A stretch of DNA of 64,000 nucleotides from Chitinophagaceae bacterium (GTDB lineage: Bacteria; Bacteroidota; Bacteroidia; Chitinophagales; Chitinophagaceae). The DNA is taken from contig CANGYR010000002.1 of assembly GCA_947458275.1 (NCBI GenBank), positions 62,001 to 126,000 on the forward strand, in the 5' to 3' direction. Below the pieces are notes generated by a model. That model had not been told where the DNA came from and did no database searches. It was given only the letters and a program-made list of their open reading frames with translations. Shown piece after piece: positions 9,131-17,607 of the stretch. The translations under genes and the position numbers were made by a program. The number at the start of each line of letters is the position of its first letter. The stretch's first letter is position 1.

Positions 9131-10396
9131 TTAAGGTAGTAATTCCTCGCCTTCGATATAATTCAAATCTTTATGGAAAGTTTCCTCGGTATAGTATGCT
9201 GCTATGAGTGTAATAACCATCACCACGACAGCTGTAACGATACCACTCCTAATCAAATCCCATCCCATTGATTTTTGAAATAAATCTAAAAACATCAGAT
9301 TGATTAAAGGTAAAGAGCCTCTCACCATATTGGGAATGGTTGTGGCTGCCGTTGCACGCAGATTTGTACCAAACTGCTCCGCTCCCATCGTAACAAAAAT
9401 AGCCCAAAATCCGGTACTGAAGCCAAGCCATGCACAGATGATATACATACTGTTATCTGATGAGTTCAAAGGAGAATAAAATAAAATAAGCCCAATGATG
9501 GTAAAGGCATAAAATAAATACAATGCTTTTTTTCTGCTTTTAAAATACTGACTGACCAATCCTATAAGAATATCTCCAATGGCGATAGCTGCATAAGCAA
9601 ACATGATGGCACGACCACTTTGCACCTTTGTTTCACCAAAAAATTCTTTAGCAAACCGATTACTCAGATTCACCAGAATTCCAATCACATACCAGGTGGG
9701 CAACCCGATAAGTATAGCCAGCATATATTTCCTAAAGCGTGCGGCATTATTGAAAAACATAAAAAAGTTCCCGCGCGCCACATTTTTTTGTTTTATATGT
9801 TGAAACATACCGCTCTCGGCAACGCTTACACGAAGCAATAATAATCCTATTCCTAATCCTCCGCCAATCTTGTAACACAAACGCCAGTCTTCATTGGTAA
9901 ACTGAAAAGTATAATAGGCAAATACCGCCCCAAATAAACCTATCCCGGCAACGAGGGAGGTGCCGACACCTCTTTTAGCTTTAGGCAGCAACTCACTTAC
10001 CAGTGTGATACCGGCCCCCAGTTCACCTGCAAGACCAATACCCGCGACAAACCTTGCGTAGGCATACTGATCAACCGTTTGAATATAGCCTGTAACAAAA
10101 TTGGCTACAGAATAAAGCAATATGGAACCAAACAATACAGAGAGACGGCCTTTCTTATCTCCAATCACCCCCCATAGAATACCACCAATCAACAAACCTA
10201 CCATTTGCCAGTTAATAATCTTGGTGCTTGCAGCAATAGCGACCTGTGTGTTGCTCAAATCTACGCCCACTCCGGCCAAACTGGGCTCTCTTACTATTGT
10301 AAATAACAGCAAGTCATAAATATCTACAAAATATCCAAGCGCAGCAACCAATACAGCGAGATTGAAGACGGAAGAACTGGAGCCGGACTGTTTCAT
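9131..10396 (-). CDS. MFS transporter, metabolite:proton symporter type
   Basis: A 421-aa major facilitator protein with about twelve predicted helices. The loop 2-3 signature GGILWGVIGDKKGRLSVLFG is clear, and RFVAGIGLAGELGAGITLVS in helix 4 resembles the sugar/organic-acid symporter branch. The substrate is not predictable. The gene lies 15 bases from both dedA (upstream) and the GT9 gene (downstream), so it is probably co-transcribed with them, although a common function is not obvious. Confidence 0.88.
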   Translation of the reverse strand: MKQSGSSSSVFNLAVLVAALGYFVDIYDLLLFTIVREPSLAGVGVDLSNTQVAIAASTKIINWQMVGLLIGGILWGVIGDKKGRLSVLFGSILLYSVANFVTGYIQTVDQYAYARFVAGIGLAGELGAGITLVSELLPKAKRGVGTSLVAGIGLFGAVFAYYTFQFTNEDWRLCYKIGGGLGIGLLLLRVSVAESGMFQHIKQKNVARGNFFMFFNNAARFRKYMLAILIGLPTWYVIGILVNLSNRFAKEFFGETKVQSGRAIMFAYAAIAIGDILIGLVSQYFKSRKKALYLFYAFTIIGLILFYSPLNSSDNSMYIICAWLGFSTGFWAIFVTMGAEQFGTNLRATAATTIPNMVRGSLPLINLMFLDLFQKSMGWDLIRSGIVTAVVVMVITLIAAYYTEETFHKDLNYIEGEELLP

Positions 10397-10411
10397 CAGA
10401 GAGAATTTTGA

Positions 10412-11083
10412 TTAACTTTTTTTCTTGCTGAAAAACATTTTAATAATTACCGGCGCAGTTGTAATGACCACGATTCCAATCACTATAACTTCAAGATGTT
10501 GTTTCAAATCAAAGCCAAAAGAATTCAGAATAAATTTTTGCAGATAGTGCCCAGCGAACAACATGGAGAAAACCCAAGCAAAACTTCCGACGATATTATA
10601 GAAAGTAAATTTCTTTTTATCCATCTGTACAATACCAGCCACAATAGGAGCAAAAGTTCTTACAATTGGCAGGAACCTTGCCATGACGATAGCACCACCA
10701 CCATGTTTATCATAAAAATCTTTTGCCTGATACAAATATTTCTTCTTGAAAAAGAAAGTGTCTTTCCTTTCAAATAAAAACGGTCCGCTTTTTCTCCCAA
10801 ACCAATAGCCAACATAGTTACCAATAATACCGGCAGTAGAAATCAGTAAACCCAGCAATACCAGATTCAAGAATGCACTGCCCGAATCAAACTGCAGTCC
10901 TTGCTGAATGAGCTCATCGCTGTAAATCCCTGTTACAAAAAGCAACGAATCTCCCGGCAGAAAAAAACCGGCAAACAAACCCGTCTCGGCAAACACAACG
11001 AAAATAATAAACCACAAGCCGCCATTGTTAATATACCATTGAGGCTGTAAGAGATTTGTCCAGACGAAATCGAGTAATGTCAT
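10412..11083 (-). CDS. DedA family membrane protein
   Basis: A 223-aa inner-membrane protein. Family marks are ETGLFAGFFLPGDSLLF near residues 32-48, GNYVGYWFGRKSGP in the middle, and the motif FLPIVRTFAPIVAG with its conserved arginine. Some DedA proteins are now known as flippases for undecaprenyl phosphate or phosphatidylethanolamine; which of these applies here is open. It is the first gene of a three-gene minus-strand unit and lies just below an inverted-repeat element (11093-11323). Confidence 0.92.
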   Translation of the reverse strand: MTLLDFVWTNLLQPQWYINNGGLWFIIFVVFAETGLFAGFFLPGDSLLFVTGIYSDELIQQGLQFDSGSAFLNLVLLGLLISTAGIIGNYVGYWFGRKSGPFLFERKDTFFFKKKYLYQAKDFYDKHGGGAIVMARFLPIVRTFAPIVAGIVQMDKKKFTFYNIVGSFAWVFSMLFAGHYLQKFILNSFGFDLKQHLEVIVIGIVVITTAPVIIKMFFSKKKS

Positions 11084-11092
11084 TATGAAGAA

Positions 11093-11323
11093 CGTTTAAG
11101 GGTTTAAAGGTTTAAGGGTTAAATAGTCCCTAATACTTTCTTATTTCTTATTTCTTATTTCTTATTTCTTATTTCTTATTTCTTATTTCTTATTTCTTAT
11201 TTCTTTACCGCAGAGGTAATTCACTCTGCGTATCCTCTGCGCTCTTCTTTCTTTGCGGTGAATTCGAGTCAATGGCTCATCCTGAATAAAATCAAAACCC
11301 TTAAACCGTTAAACCCTTAAACG
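11093..11323. repeat. 231-bp non-coding element with 28-bp terminal inverted repeats
   Basis: The left arm (11093-11120, beginning CGTTTAAGGGTTTAAAGG) and the right arm (11296-11323) are inverted copies matching at 27 of 28 positions. Between them are nine tandem heptamers and a CTCTGCG-rich stretch, with no reading frame. The layout is like a MITE, but the arms are themselves low-complexity, so they could also come from an inverted tandem-repeat tract. Confidence 0.65.
11137..11206. repeat. Heptamer tandem array TTTCTTA x 9
   Basis: Nine perfect direct copies of TTTCTTA run from 11137 to 11199, followed by one changed copy (TTTCTTT). It is a likely variable-number repeat, between dedA and the symporter gene. 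Confidence 0.9.
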
Positions 11324-11325
11324 TT

Positions 11326-12588
11326 TCATCCGTTTAACTCCCCCTCCCACTTACTCACCGCTGCCGTAGCCAGTGCATTTCCCAATACATTGGTCATGCT
11401 TCTTCCCATATCGCAAAATGTATCTATGGCTAACACCAGTCCAATGCCTTCCGGTGGAATACCAAACATGCTTCCTGTTGCCAGCACCACCACCAGTGAT
11501 GCTCTGGGCACACCGGCAATTCCTTTGCTTGTCAACATAAACACCAGCAACATCGCAATTTGAGTTCCAATATTATCCGTAATGGAGGTTATATTATATG
11601 CCTGCGCAATGAACATACTCGCAAAGGTCATATACATCATACTTCCATCCAGATTAAAAGAATAACCCAATGGCAAAGTAAAAGAAACAATTTTATTGTT
11701 ACAGCCAAAACGTTCCATCTCTTCCACCAGCTTGGGAAATACCGCTTCGCTGCTGGCAGTATTGAATGCAATGGCCATTGGACTTGACAATCGGCGCAAC
11801 AAGACAGGCAATCTTTTCTTCAAAATCAAATATCCTACAAGCAAAAGAATCATCCACAAAACGGCTAGGCCCACATAAAAAGAACCTATATAATATGCAT
11901 AGGTTTTCAATATACCCAATCCTTTAATGGCAATCACTCCAGCCATAGCACCGAATACTCCTACAGGAGCAAGCGCCATTACATAGGTCACCATTTTTAA
12001 CACCACATGCGTGAGTGCATCCAGCGCATTGATAATCGGTTCTCCTTTTTTACCAATGGCCGTTAATGCCACACCAAAGAAAATAGAGAACACCACCAAT
12101 TGAAGTATTTCATTATTGGCCATTGCTTCTATAACACTTCTTGGCACCACATGCTCTACAAATTTATCTATGGAAAACTCTTTGGTCTTTCCCATCAAAT
12201 CCTTAGCACCCTCCAGATCAGCGTTGGCAATATTTACACCAACACCGGGTTTGGTAATAGAAACCAAAATAAGACCTAGTGTAAGACTCAATAAAGAAGC
12301 GGAAATGAACCAGGCCATTGCTTTACCTCCTACTCTTCCCACTGTTTTGAGATCGCCGAGTTTGGCGATGCCCACCACAAGCGTTGCAAAAACCAATGGG
12401 GCAATGATCATTTGCACCATTCTTAAAAAAACAGTCGCCAGTAATTTTATTTTCGGAGAAAAGGATTTAATGAATTCGGGAGATGCATTTACATTGACAA
12501 GATAGCCAACAAAAATACCCAGCACCATGGCAATAACAATATACAGGGTAAGTCGGTTTGACTTAGGCTGATGGTCTTGTGCTTGCAT
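11326..12588 (-). CDS. Dicarboxylate/amino acid:cation symporter (DAACS)
   Basis: A 420-aa inner-membrane carrier of the glutamate/aspartate/C4-dicarboxylate family. The hairpin 1 motif is present as AFNTASSEAVFPKLVEEM, helix 7 as YSFNLDGSMMYMTFASMF, and hairpin 2 as GIAGVPRASLVVVLAT, followed by AIDTFCDMGRSMTNVLGNA. The coupling ion and exact substrate (GltP-like or DctA-like) cannot be fixed from sequence alone. It is a single gene, divergent from the APC permease across 157 bases. Confidence 0.93.
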   Translation of the reverse strand: MQAQDHQPKSNRLTLYIVIAMVLGIFVGYLVNVNASPEFIKSFSPKIKLLATVFLRMVQMIIAPLVFATLVVGIAKLGDLKTVGRVGGKAMAWFISASLLSLTLGLILVSITKPGVGVNIANADLEGAKDLMGKTKEFSIDKFVEHVVPRSVIEAMANNEILQLVVFSIFFGVALTAIGKKGEPIINALDALTHVVLKMVTYVMALAPVGVFGAMAGVIAIKGLGILKTYAYYIGSFYVGLAVLWMILLLVGYLILKKRLPVLLRRLSSPMAIAFNTASSEAVFPKLVEEMERFGCNNKIVSFTLPLGYSFNLDGSMMYMTFASMFIAQAYNITSITDNIGTQIAMLLVFMLTSKGIAGVPRASLVVVLATGSMFGIPPEGIGLVLAIDTFCDMGRSMTNVLGNALATAAVSKWEGELNG

Positions 12589-12745
12589 ACGTTTCTTTGA
12601 CGTTGCAATATAATGCTTAATAGCGAATGATGATGAAGATATGCCGGGTGGTTGATAATTATTATTTTATTCTTTAATTGAGTATTGGGTTAAATGAATA
12701 ATTACTTAATTTCAGCCATAATTTTCATTCAACAAATACTATAAA

Positions 12746-14224
12746 ATGGGACTATTTACAAAAAAACCGATGGAACTTTTGATGGCGGAAGCCGGAGATT
12801 CAGAAAAAGGTCTGAAGAGAACGCTTAGTGCGGGTGCGCTGGTTGCTTTGGGTATCGGAGCCATCATCGGAGCAGGATTGTTTGTCAGAACAGCAGCCGC
12901 AGCGGCTCAGAATGCCGGACCTTCTGTAACCATCGGATTTATCATTGCTGCCATTGGTTGCGCATTAGCAGGATTATGTTATGCTGAATTATCATCCTCT
13001 ATCCCCATCTCCGGAAGCGCATACACGTACACGTATGCAACCATGGGAGAATTGCTTGCCTGGGTAATTGGATGGGATTTGGTGCTGGAATATGCTGTGG
13101 GTGCTGCTACGGTAGGTATTGCCTGGAGTGAATATTTGAATAATTTATTGGTACAGGTTTTACACATGAAACCTATTGCATACGAATGGTGTCACTCGCC
13201 TTTTGAAAAATCTGTGGCCGATGCTGCCGGAGTAGTTCATACCGGGATTATCAATTTACCTGCATTGAGTATTGTAACACTATTGAGTCTGTTACTGATT
13301 AAAGGAACGCAGGAATCTGCTTTTGTAAACGGACTGATTGTTATTACCAAAGTATCTATTGTTGTGTTGATTATAGTATTCGGCTGGGGCTTTATTCAGG
13401 AGAGTAACCATACACCCTACATACCTGCTCCATCCGTGTATACCGACAGTCAGGGCATCAATCACAGCTACGGAGGAATTTTGGGCGTACTTGGCGCGGC
13501 GGGGGTGGTATTCTTCGCATTTATAGGGTTTGATGCGGTGAGTACAGCTGCACAAGAGACAAAAAATCCTAAAAAGGCGATGCCTATTGGCATTCTGGGT
13601 TCACTGGCTGTTTGTACTGTGTTGTATATATTATTTGCACATGTACTTACCGGAATTGCGCCAGTTGATTTTTTCAGAAATGATGGAAAAGAAGCTTCTG
13701 TTGTAGCAGCCATCAATACATTTATGCCCGGCTACCAATGGCTGGGCAAACTGGTTACGGTTGCTATCCTTGCCGGCTTCTCATCTGTTATATTGGTAAT
13801 GTTGCTTGGACAAAGCCGCGTGTTTTATTCTATGAGTAAAGATGGACTATTGCCCAAAGCTTTCAGCGATGTACATCCAAAATACAAAACCCCCTATAAA
13901 GCCAATTTGATTATTTTGATATTAGTGGGTGCATTTGCTGCATTTGTTCCGGGAGATGTTGTGGGCGACATGACCAGTATCGGAACACTGTTTGCATTTA
14001 TTCTTGTGTGCGCTGCAGTAATTATTTTAAGAAAAACAGATCCCGATTTACCACGCCAGTTTAAAACTCCATTAGTTCCGCTGGTTCCAATTTTAGGCAT
14101 CATTGTTTGTGCTGCGATGATTTACGGATTAGGCTGGACGAACTGGGCACGTTTGATAGGATGGCTGGCGATAGGATTTATCATTTATTTCGGATATAGC
14201 AAGAAGCGGAGTCATTTGAAGTAA
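12746..14224 (+). CDS. APC family amino acid permease
   Basis: A 492-aa permease of the cationic amino acid transporter branch (YfnA-like). Helix 1 reads VALGIGAIIGAGLFV, with the unwound GAGLF substrate loop; later come FFAFIGFDAVSTAAQETKNP and SRVFYSMSKDGLLPKAF, both typical of this branch. About twelve helices are expected. A charged end (KKRSHLK) precedes a GGTTGAAGA repeat tract. The substrate is probably one or more amino acids, but sequence does not say which. Confidence 0.93.
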   Translation: MGLFTKKPMELLMAEAGDSEKGLKRTLSAGALVALGIGAIIGAGLFVRTAAAAAQNAGPSVTIGFIIAAIGCALAGLCYAELSSSIPISGSAYTYTYATMGELLAWVIGWDLVLEYAVGAATVGIAWSEYLNNLLVQVLHMKPIAYEWCHSPFEKSVADAAGVVHTGIINLPALSIVTLLSLLLIKGTQESAFVNGLIVITKVSIVVLIIVFGWGFIQESNHTPYIPAPSVYTDSQGINHSYGGILGVLGAAGVVFFAFIGFDAVSTAAQETKNPKKAMPIGILGSLAVCTVLYILFAHVLTGIAPVDFFRNDGKEASVVAAINTFMPGYQWLGKLVTVAILAGFSSVILVMLLGQSRVFYSMSKDGLLPKAFSDVHPKYKTPYKANLIILILVGAFAAFVPGDVVGDMTSIGTLFAFILVCAAVIILRKTDPDLPRQFKTPLVPLVPILGIIVCAAMIYGLGWTNWARLIGWLAIGFIIYFGYSKKRSHLK

Positions 14225-14230
14225 TTGATT

Positions 14231-14264
14231 TGGTTGAAGAAGGTTGAAGGGGTTGAAGAGCTGC
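14231..14264. repeat. GGTTGAAGA repeat, copy 2
   Basis: Three degenerate GGTTGAAG units ending in GGTTGAAGAGCTGC (14251-14264), identical over 14 bases to 7987-8000. It lies just after the permease stop codon. The remaining bases up to the mntA start at 14393 show no gene. Confidence 0.7.
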
Positions 14265-14392
14265 TTCATAAACTTTTTCCTGTAATTCCATTTTATCAGG
14301 ATTAGAGAAATGAGTGGCGGGGATATTGGAGTTAGCAATCATGGCCTGTTGAAATTTCCATTTATAAAATCTGAAAATCCTATATTTGTCTC

Positions 14393-14686
14393 ATGACTTT
14401 GGAAAATTCGAAAATCGAGTCAATTAAAGCTTATTTTAGAACTAGACCAGTTTTAAAGGCTTATTTATTTGGTTCTTATGTTCGAGGACAAGCGGATATT
14501 AATAGTGATATTGATATATTAGTAGACTTAGATTATTCTGAAAGAATTGGCCTTCAGTTTGTCCAGATGAAATTAGACCTGGAAAAACTTCTGAATTCGA
14601 AAGTAGATCTAGTTTCATCTGCGGGCTTATCAAAATATATCAAACCATACATTGATAATGAAAAGCAGATGATTTATGCGAGGTAA
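14393..14686 (+). CDS. mntA: MNT-domain nucleotidyltransferase antitoxin
   Basis: A 97-aa minimal nucleotidyltransferase. The active-site pattern is complete: GSYVRGQADINSDIDILVD gives GS, then D-x-D at the usual spacing. In studied HEPN-MNT pairs, MntA neutralises the HepT RNase by adding AMP to a tyrosine near its active site. Its end overlaps the start of the HepT-like frame by 11 bases, the usual tight pairing. The partner carries a stop codon, so this may be an antitoxin left without a working toxin. Accessory DNA surrounds it. Confidence 0.88.
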   Translation: MTLENSKIESIKAYFRTRPVLKAYLFGSYVRGQADINSDIDILVDLDYSERIGLQFVQMKLDLEKLLNSKVDLVSSAGLSKYIKPYIDNEKQMIYAR

Positions 14687-15023
14687 ACTTGGCGATAAGG
14701 CAAGGTTAATGCATATTTCAGATTCAATTATAGAAATCGAAAATTACATTTCTAAAGTTGACTTTGAATCATTCATGAATAATTCAATGATGCGATTTGC
14801 TTGTATCAAGCAAATGGAAATAATTGGAGAAGCAAGCAATCACATATCTCAAGAAATCAAAGAGAAGTTCTCAACAATATAATGGTCACAAATCATAGGC
14901 ATGAGAAATGTTTTTGTTCATGAATATTTTGGAATGGATACAAGTTTAGTTTGGGAAATTATAAAAAACGATCTGCCAGAACTTAAATCAAAGATTACAT
15001 TAATTTTAGAATCAATTAGTTAG
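14676..15023 (+). pseudogene. hepT: HepT-like HEPN toxin interrupted by an in-frame stop
   Basis: The frame opens as a normal HepT (MRGKLGDKARLMHISDSI, then MRFACIKQMEIIGEASNHIS) but meets TAA at 14880-14882, after 68 residues. The same frame continues without a shift: WSQIIGMRNVFVHEYFGMD and 40 more bases' worth of coding sense to a TAG at 15021. The RNase motif R-x4-H-x-Y (RNVFVHEY) lies after the stop. A product ending at the TAA would lack the active site. The full frame is 115 codons, a normal HepT length, so this looks like one recent point mutation. Readthrough or a sequencing error are the alternatives. Confidence 0.85.
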
Positions 15024-15046
15024 GCCACTATACGCAACCGTTAGGC
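15019..15046. repeat. GTTAGGC direct repeat at a gene junction
   Basis: GTTAGGC occurs at 15019-15025, overlapping the hepT stop, and again at 15040-15046, where the PhzF-like remnant begins. The heptamer fits the GTTRRRY core of integron attC sites, but a full attC structure is not visible. Confidence 0.4.
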
Positions 15047-15294
15047 AAGCTCAATTTGACTTTGTTTCCCGTTGTTTTGGTCCGGCAATTGGAATAAATG
15101 AAGATCCTGTTACCGGATCAGCCCATTGCTATCTGGCACCATACTGGGCGGATAAACTAAAGAAAACTAAATTGATTGGTTTTCAGGCTTCAGAAAGAAC
15201 AGGAATCATAGAGTGCGAACTGATAGAAAACGGAAGGTTGTTAATGACAGGAGAAAGTGTAATAATGTGCGAAATAAAACAAAAATGGGGATAA
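15040..15294 (+). pseudogene. C-terminal remnant of a PhzF-family isomerase
   Basis: An open frame of 84 codons without a start reads FDFVSRCFGPAIGINEDP, then VTGSAHCYLAPYWADKL and QASERTGIIECELIE, ending in TAA at 15292-15294. This matches the C-terminal domain of PhzF-like isomerases (full length about 260-300 aa), including the conserved EDPVTGSAH segment. The N-terminal two thirds are missing; the sense begins at the second GTTAGGC. It is therefore a decapitated gene, cut where the HEPN-MNT block joins. The following 188 bases to the next gene hold nothing I recognise. Confidence 0.85.
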
Positions 15295-15482
15295 CAGCGC
15301 CTTCCAAAAAACAGCGTTTCATTGCTTCGTAAGACTGTTTATTTAAAAAGAGAAGATATTAAATTTCAAGTAAAAGGGAGGCAAAAAGCTCCAGACAATT
15401 TTAACTTTTGCAGGCGTTGAGAGGACAAGATTATAACAATAAAAATTATTTATTCTAACTTTTATAAAATAAAATCTACGCT

Positions 15483-15752
15483 ATGAGGCAACACAAGAAA
15501 TATAATCCCAATAAAATTGGTTTTAAAATCGCTTTTATATTTTTCTTTTTATGCATTATTTCATTTGAGCTCTTTGCTCAATCACAAAACAATAGCTTTA
15601 CCAATAAAGCTGTTGATGGAGGCATAGGACTTGGTTCAATCTTAGCCGTCGTTGCATCATGGTCGAGAAATAAATCAATTTTGTTTGGAATTCTCCATGG
15701 ACTATTGGGATGGATTTATGTGATATATTTCGTATTCACCAGAGAAGATTGA
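15483..15752 (+). CDS. Small membrane protein of unknown function
   Basis: An 89-aa protein. After a basic start (RQHKKYNPNKIGFK) come a hydrophobic segment ending in LFAQ, which could be a signal peptide or an anchor, then a glycine-rich segment (GGIGLGSILAVVASW) and a final helix (ILFGILHGLLGWIYVIYFVF). The last two look like a helical hairpin. I do not recognise the family. It is isolated between the PhzF remnant and the T9SS cargo gene. Confidence 0.65.
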   Translation: MRQHKKYNPNKIGFKIAFIFFFLCIISFELFAQSQNNSFTNKAVDGGIGLGSILAVVASWSRNKSILFGILHGLLGWIYVIYFVFTRED

Positions 15753-16024
15753 TTTGAATAATTGAATAAGATCCCCTGCCTTCGCTTCATTTTATCAAAT
15801 AGGCTTATAGAAATAATTTAAAAAATCCATCAATAAAAATGCTAATTGATGGAAAAATTGCCAAAGCAAGGCTAATGCCAAAAATTTTCATTTTTTGTTT
15901 TTTTCATATTTCTTGTTAATTTTATCAAACTAAAGTTTGCATAAAACTTAAACACCCCCCCCTGAAATATCTCCTTTTTATCCTCTGATTAACCGATATT
16001 TATTCATCTAAAAAAAATTAAATC
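15753..16024. other. AT-rich gap without a gene
   Basis: 272 bases with no convincing frame. A weak inverted repeat (CCATCAA near 15827 and TTGATGG near 15844) and a run of eight or nine C residues near 15953-15961 are the only features. The C run could vary in length. Confidence 0.5.
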
Positions 16025-16735
16025 ATGAGGACTTTTTTACTTTTTATCTCAGCATTTTTTATTGCAGGGGAACTTCAATCGCAAACTTGTGCCAGTGCGT
16101 ACGACACAAATTTCAACAACGATTACACCGCTACACATTATTTTCCGGGCCCAATGGCCATTCCTTTTAATACCGATATCACCGGACGAATTGATACAGG
16201 AAACGACAGGGATTATTACAAGTTTACGGTAACTAACGGCGGAACCATTACGCTTACCCTCACTAAACTGCCAGCTAATTATAATCTAAGTTTAGTCAAC
16301 AGTAATGGTACTACACTCGTTAGATCAACCCGTACCGGAACATCCAACGAAACCATCAACTTTACAGCCACCTCCAACACAGTCTACTACGCTTTTGTAT
16401 ACCCCGCCAGTACAAAGACATTCAACGCCGGGGCTTGCTACACTTTACGCGTTGCAACAGGTACCGCATCCAGACCTGCTCCTGTTTTTTCAGAAGACAT
16501 GGATGTATATCCCAACCCTGCCGTCAATCAGACAAATCTGGTTATTCCTGAAGTAAAGGGTGTTATGCAAGTCAGAGTCATCAACAGTTTGGGCACTGTA
16601 GTACTCAGACAAAATACTGCTCAAAAAATCACTCCGCTACAACTCTCCGGATTACGCCCCGGAATGTATGTTGTTGATGTATTCAGCAGCGACGGGAAAA
16701 CAATCTACCGTAAAAAACTAATGAAGAATCAATAG
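16025..16735 (+). CDS. Secreted PPC-domain protein with T9SS sorting domain
   Basis: A 236-aa protein with a signal peptide ending near residue 20 (LQSQ|TCAS). Residues about 25-145 look like a pre-peptidase C-terminal (PPC) beta-sandwich: DRDYYKFTVTNGGTITLTLT is its usual core. The last 75 residues are a type A sorting domain for the type IX secretion system: VYPNPAVNQTNLVIP, then LSGLRPGMYVVDVFSSDGK and a basic end (KKLMKNQ). It should be exported across the outer membrane, and no enzyme domain is present, so it may be a small adhesin or stabilising module. A strong terminator follows. Confidence 0.88.
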   Translation: MRTFLLFISAFFIAGELQSQTCASAYDTNFNNDYTATHYFPGPMAIPFNTDITGRIDTGNDRDYYKFTVTNGGTITLTLTKLPANYNLSLVNSNGTTLVRSTRTGTSNETINFTATSNTVYYAFVYPASTKTFNAGACYTLRVATGTASRPAPVFSEDMDVYPNPAVNQTNLVIPEVKGVMQVRVINSLGTVVLRQNTAQKITPLQLSGLRPGMYVVDVFSSDGKTIYRKKLMKNQ

Positions 16736-16760
16736 TTTTTACTTAAAATCATAAAAGCAA

Positions 16761-16799
16761 AGAGGCAGTATCTGTAATGATTACTGCCTCTTTTTTTTT
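16761..16799 (+). terminator. Intrinsic terminator after the T9SS cargo gene
   Basis: A 10-bp perfect stem (AGAGGCAGTA at 16761-16770 with TACTGCCTCT at 16782-16791) followed by a run of T residues. Confidence 0.92.
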
Positions 16800-16813
16800 G
16801 CTACTTTAACTCT

Positions 16814-16933
16814 ATGTCTTTATATACCTTTCTTTTGTCAATCTCAGGTATTGTTTTGATTGATATTTTTTTCGTATTATTGAAAGGTGATTCTATTGGA
16901 AAACTGCTAAGTTTAAATACAATAGCCTTCTGA
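16814..16933 (+). CDS. Short hydrophobic frame, possibly a gene remnant
   Basis: An ATG frame of 39 codons encodes a mostly hydrophobic peptide (SLYTFLLSISGIVLIDIFFV, then LLKGDSIGKLLSLNTIAF). The layout, one helix then L-x-G-x-S with a short charged turn, is faintly like the MrpF subunit of sodium/proton antiporters, but no neighbouring mrp gene exists. It may be a remnant or chance. Confidence 0.2.
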   Translation: MSLYTFLLSISGIVLIDIFFVLLKGDSIGKLLSLNTIAF

Positions 16934-16982
16934 GGAATACCCACTATAACCGGCTACACAGGTTCTGTAAAAATAAAGTCTT

Positions 16983-17555
16983 ATGACGTCATTAACTGAA
17001 AATATCAACCAAATCGTAAGTCTGACAACTGAAGAAAAAGCAACTATTGAAAACGCTTTTACTTATGTTGAAATAGGCAAAGGCGAACTTTGGATTAAAC
17101 AAGGTAAGATATGCGATCAGGTGGCATTTGTAGTGTCCGGAAAACTTCGCAGTTTTTATTTTGATGATACCGGCAATGAAGTAACGTGCTATTTTGTAAC
17201 GCCTGATAATTTCATTTCTTCTTTCACCAGTTTTTTAACAAACACACCTGCACATGAAAATATATCGGCACTGGAAGATACCCAACTCAGAGTGATTTAT
17301 AAAAAAGACCTGGAAGACCTGTCTGTCTCAGTTCCGAAAATGCATATTTTCAGACGAGTCATTGCAGAGAATCTTTTTATCACCATGGAAAAAAGAATTG
17401 CTATGCTGCAATCACAATCTGCCCATTTGAGGTATGAAAATATGCTGAAAGAAAACCCGGATATATTACTCAGTGTACCACTTCAATACACTGCCTCATT
17501 TCTGGGCATAACCCCTCAACATCTCAGCAGATTGAGAAAAGAATTACAAAAGTGA
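16983..17555 (+). CDS. Crp/Fnr family transcription regulator
   Basis: A 190-aa regulator with an N-terminal cyclic-nucleotide-binding-like beta roll (CDQVAFVVSGKLRSFYFDDT) and a short C-terminal domain ending in LGITPQHLSRLRKELQK, which reads as a helix-turn-helix. The ligand is unknown, and the Fnr cysteine cluster is absent. It lies 53 bases upstream of the UbiA gene on the same strand. An operator-like 24-bp repeat begins inside its last codons (17548), so it may regulate the prenyl/polyketide operon that follows. That is inference from position only. Confidence 0.88.
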   Translation: MTSLTENINQIVSLTTEEKATIENAFTYVEIGKGELWIKQGKICDQVAFVVSGKLRSFYFDDTGNEVTCYFVTPDNFISSFTSFLTNTPAHENISALEDTQLRVIYKKDLEDLSVSVPKMHIFRRVIAENLFITMEKRIAMLQSQSAHLRYENMLKENPDILLSVPLQYTASFLGITPQHLSRLRKELQK

Positions 17556-17571
17556 TTTCTTAATATTTGTT
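17548..17571 (+). promoter_or_regulatory. 24-bp control repeat, copy 1 (before the UbiA operon)
   Basis: The core is TTTCTTAATATTTGTT (17556-17571). The whole 24 bases match 21411-21434 at 22 positions. The TTTG at 17566-17569 is spaced 18 bases from TCAATTTG (17588-17595), a fair -33/-7 pair, and the UbiA ATG is at 17608. The site may therefore overlap the operon promoter. Confidence 0.6.
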
Positions 17572-17607
17572 CGCGGTGGCGCTGTATTCAATTTGTTAAC
17601 TTGCAAT

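Noticed and set aside
14880..14882. TAA in hepT as a recoding signal (readthrough)
   Set aside because: No recoding structure or release-factor signal is visible, and Bacteroidota use TAA as a normal stop; a point mutation is simpler.
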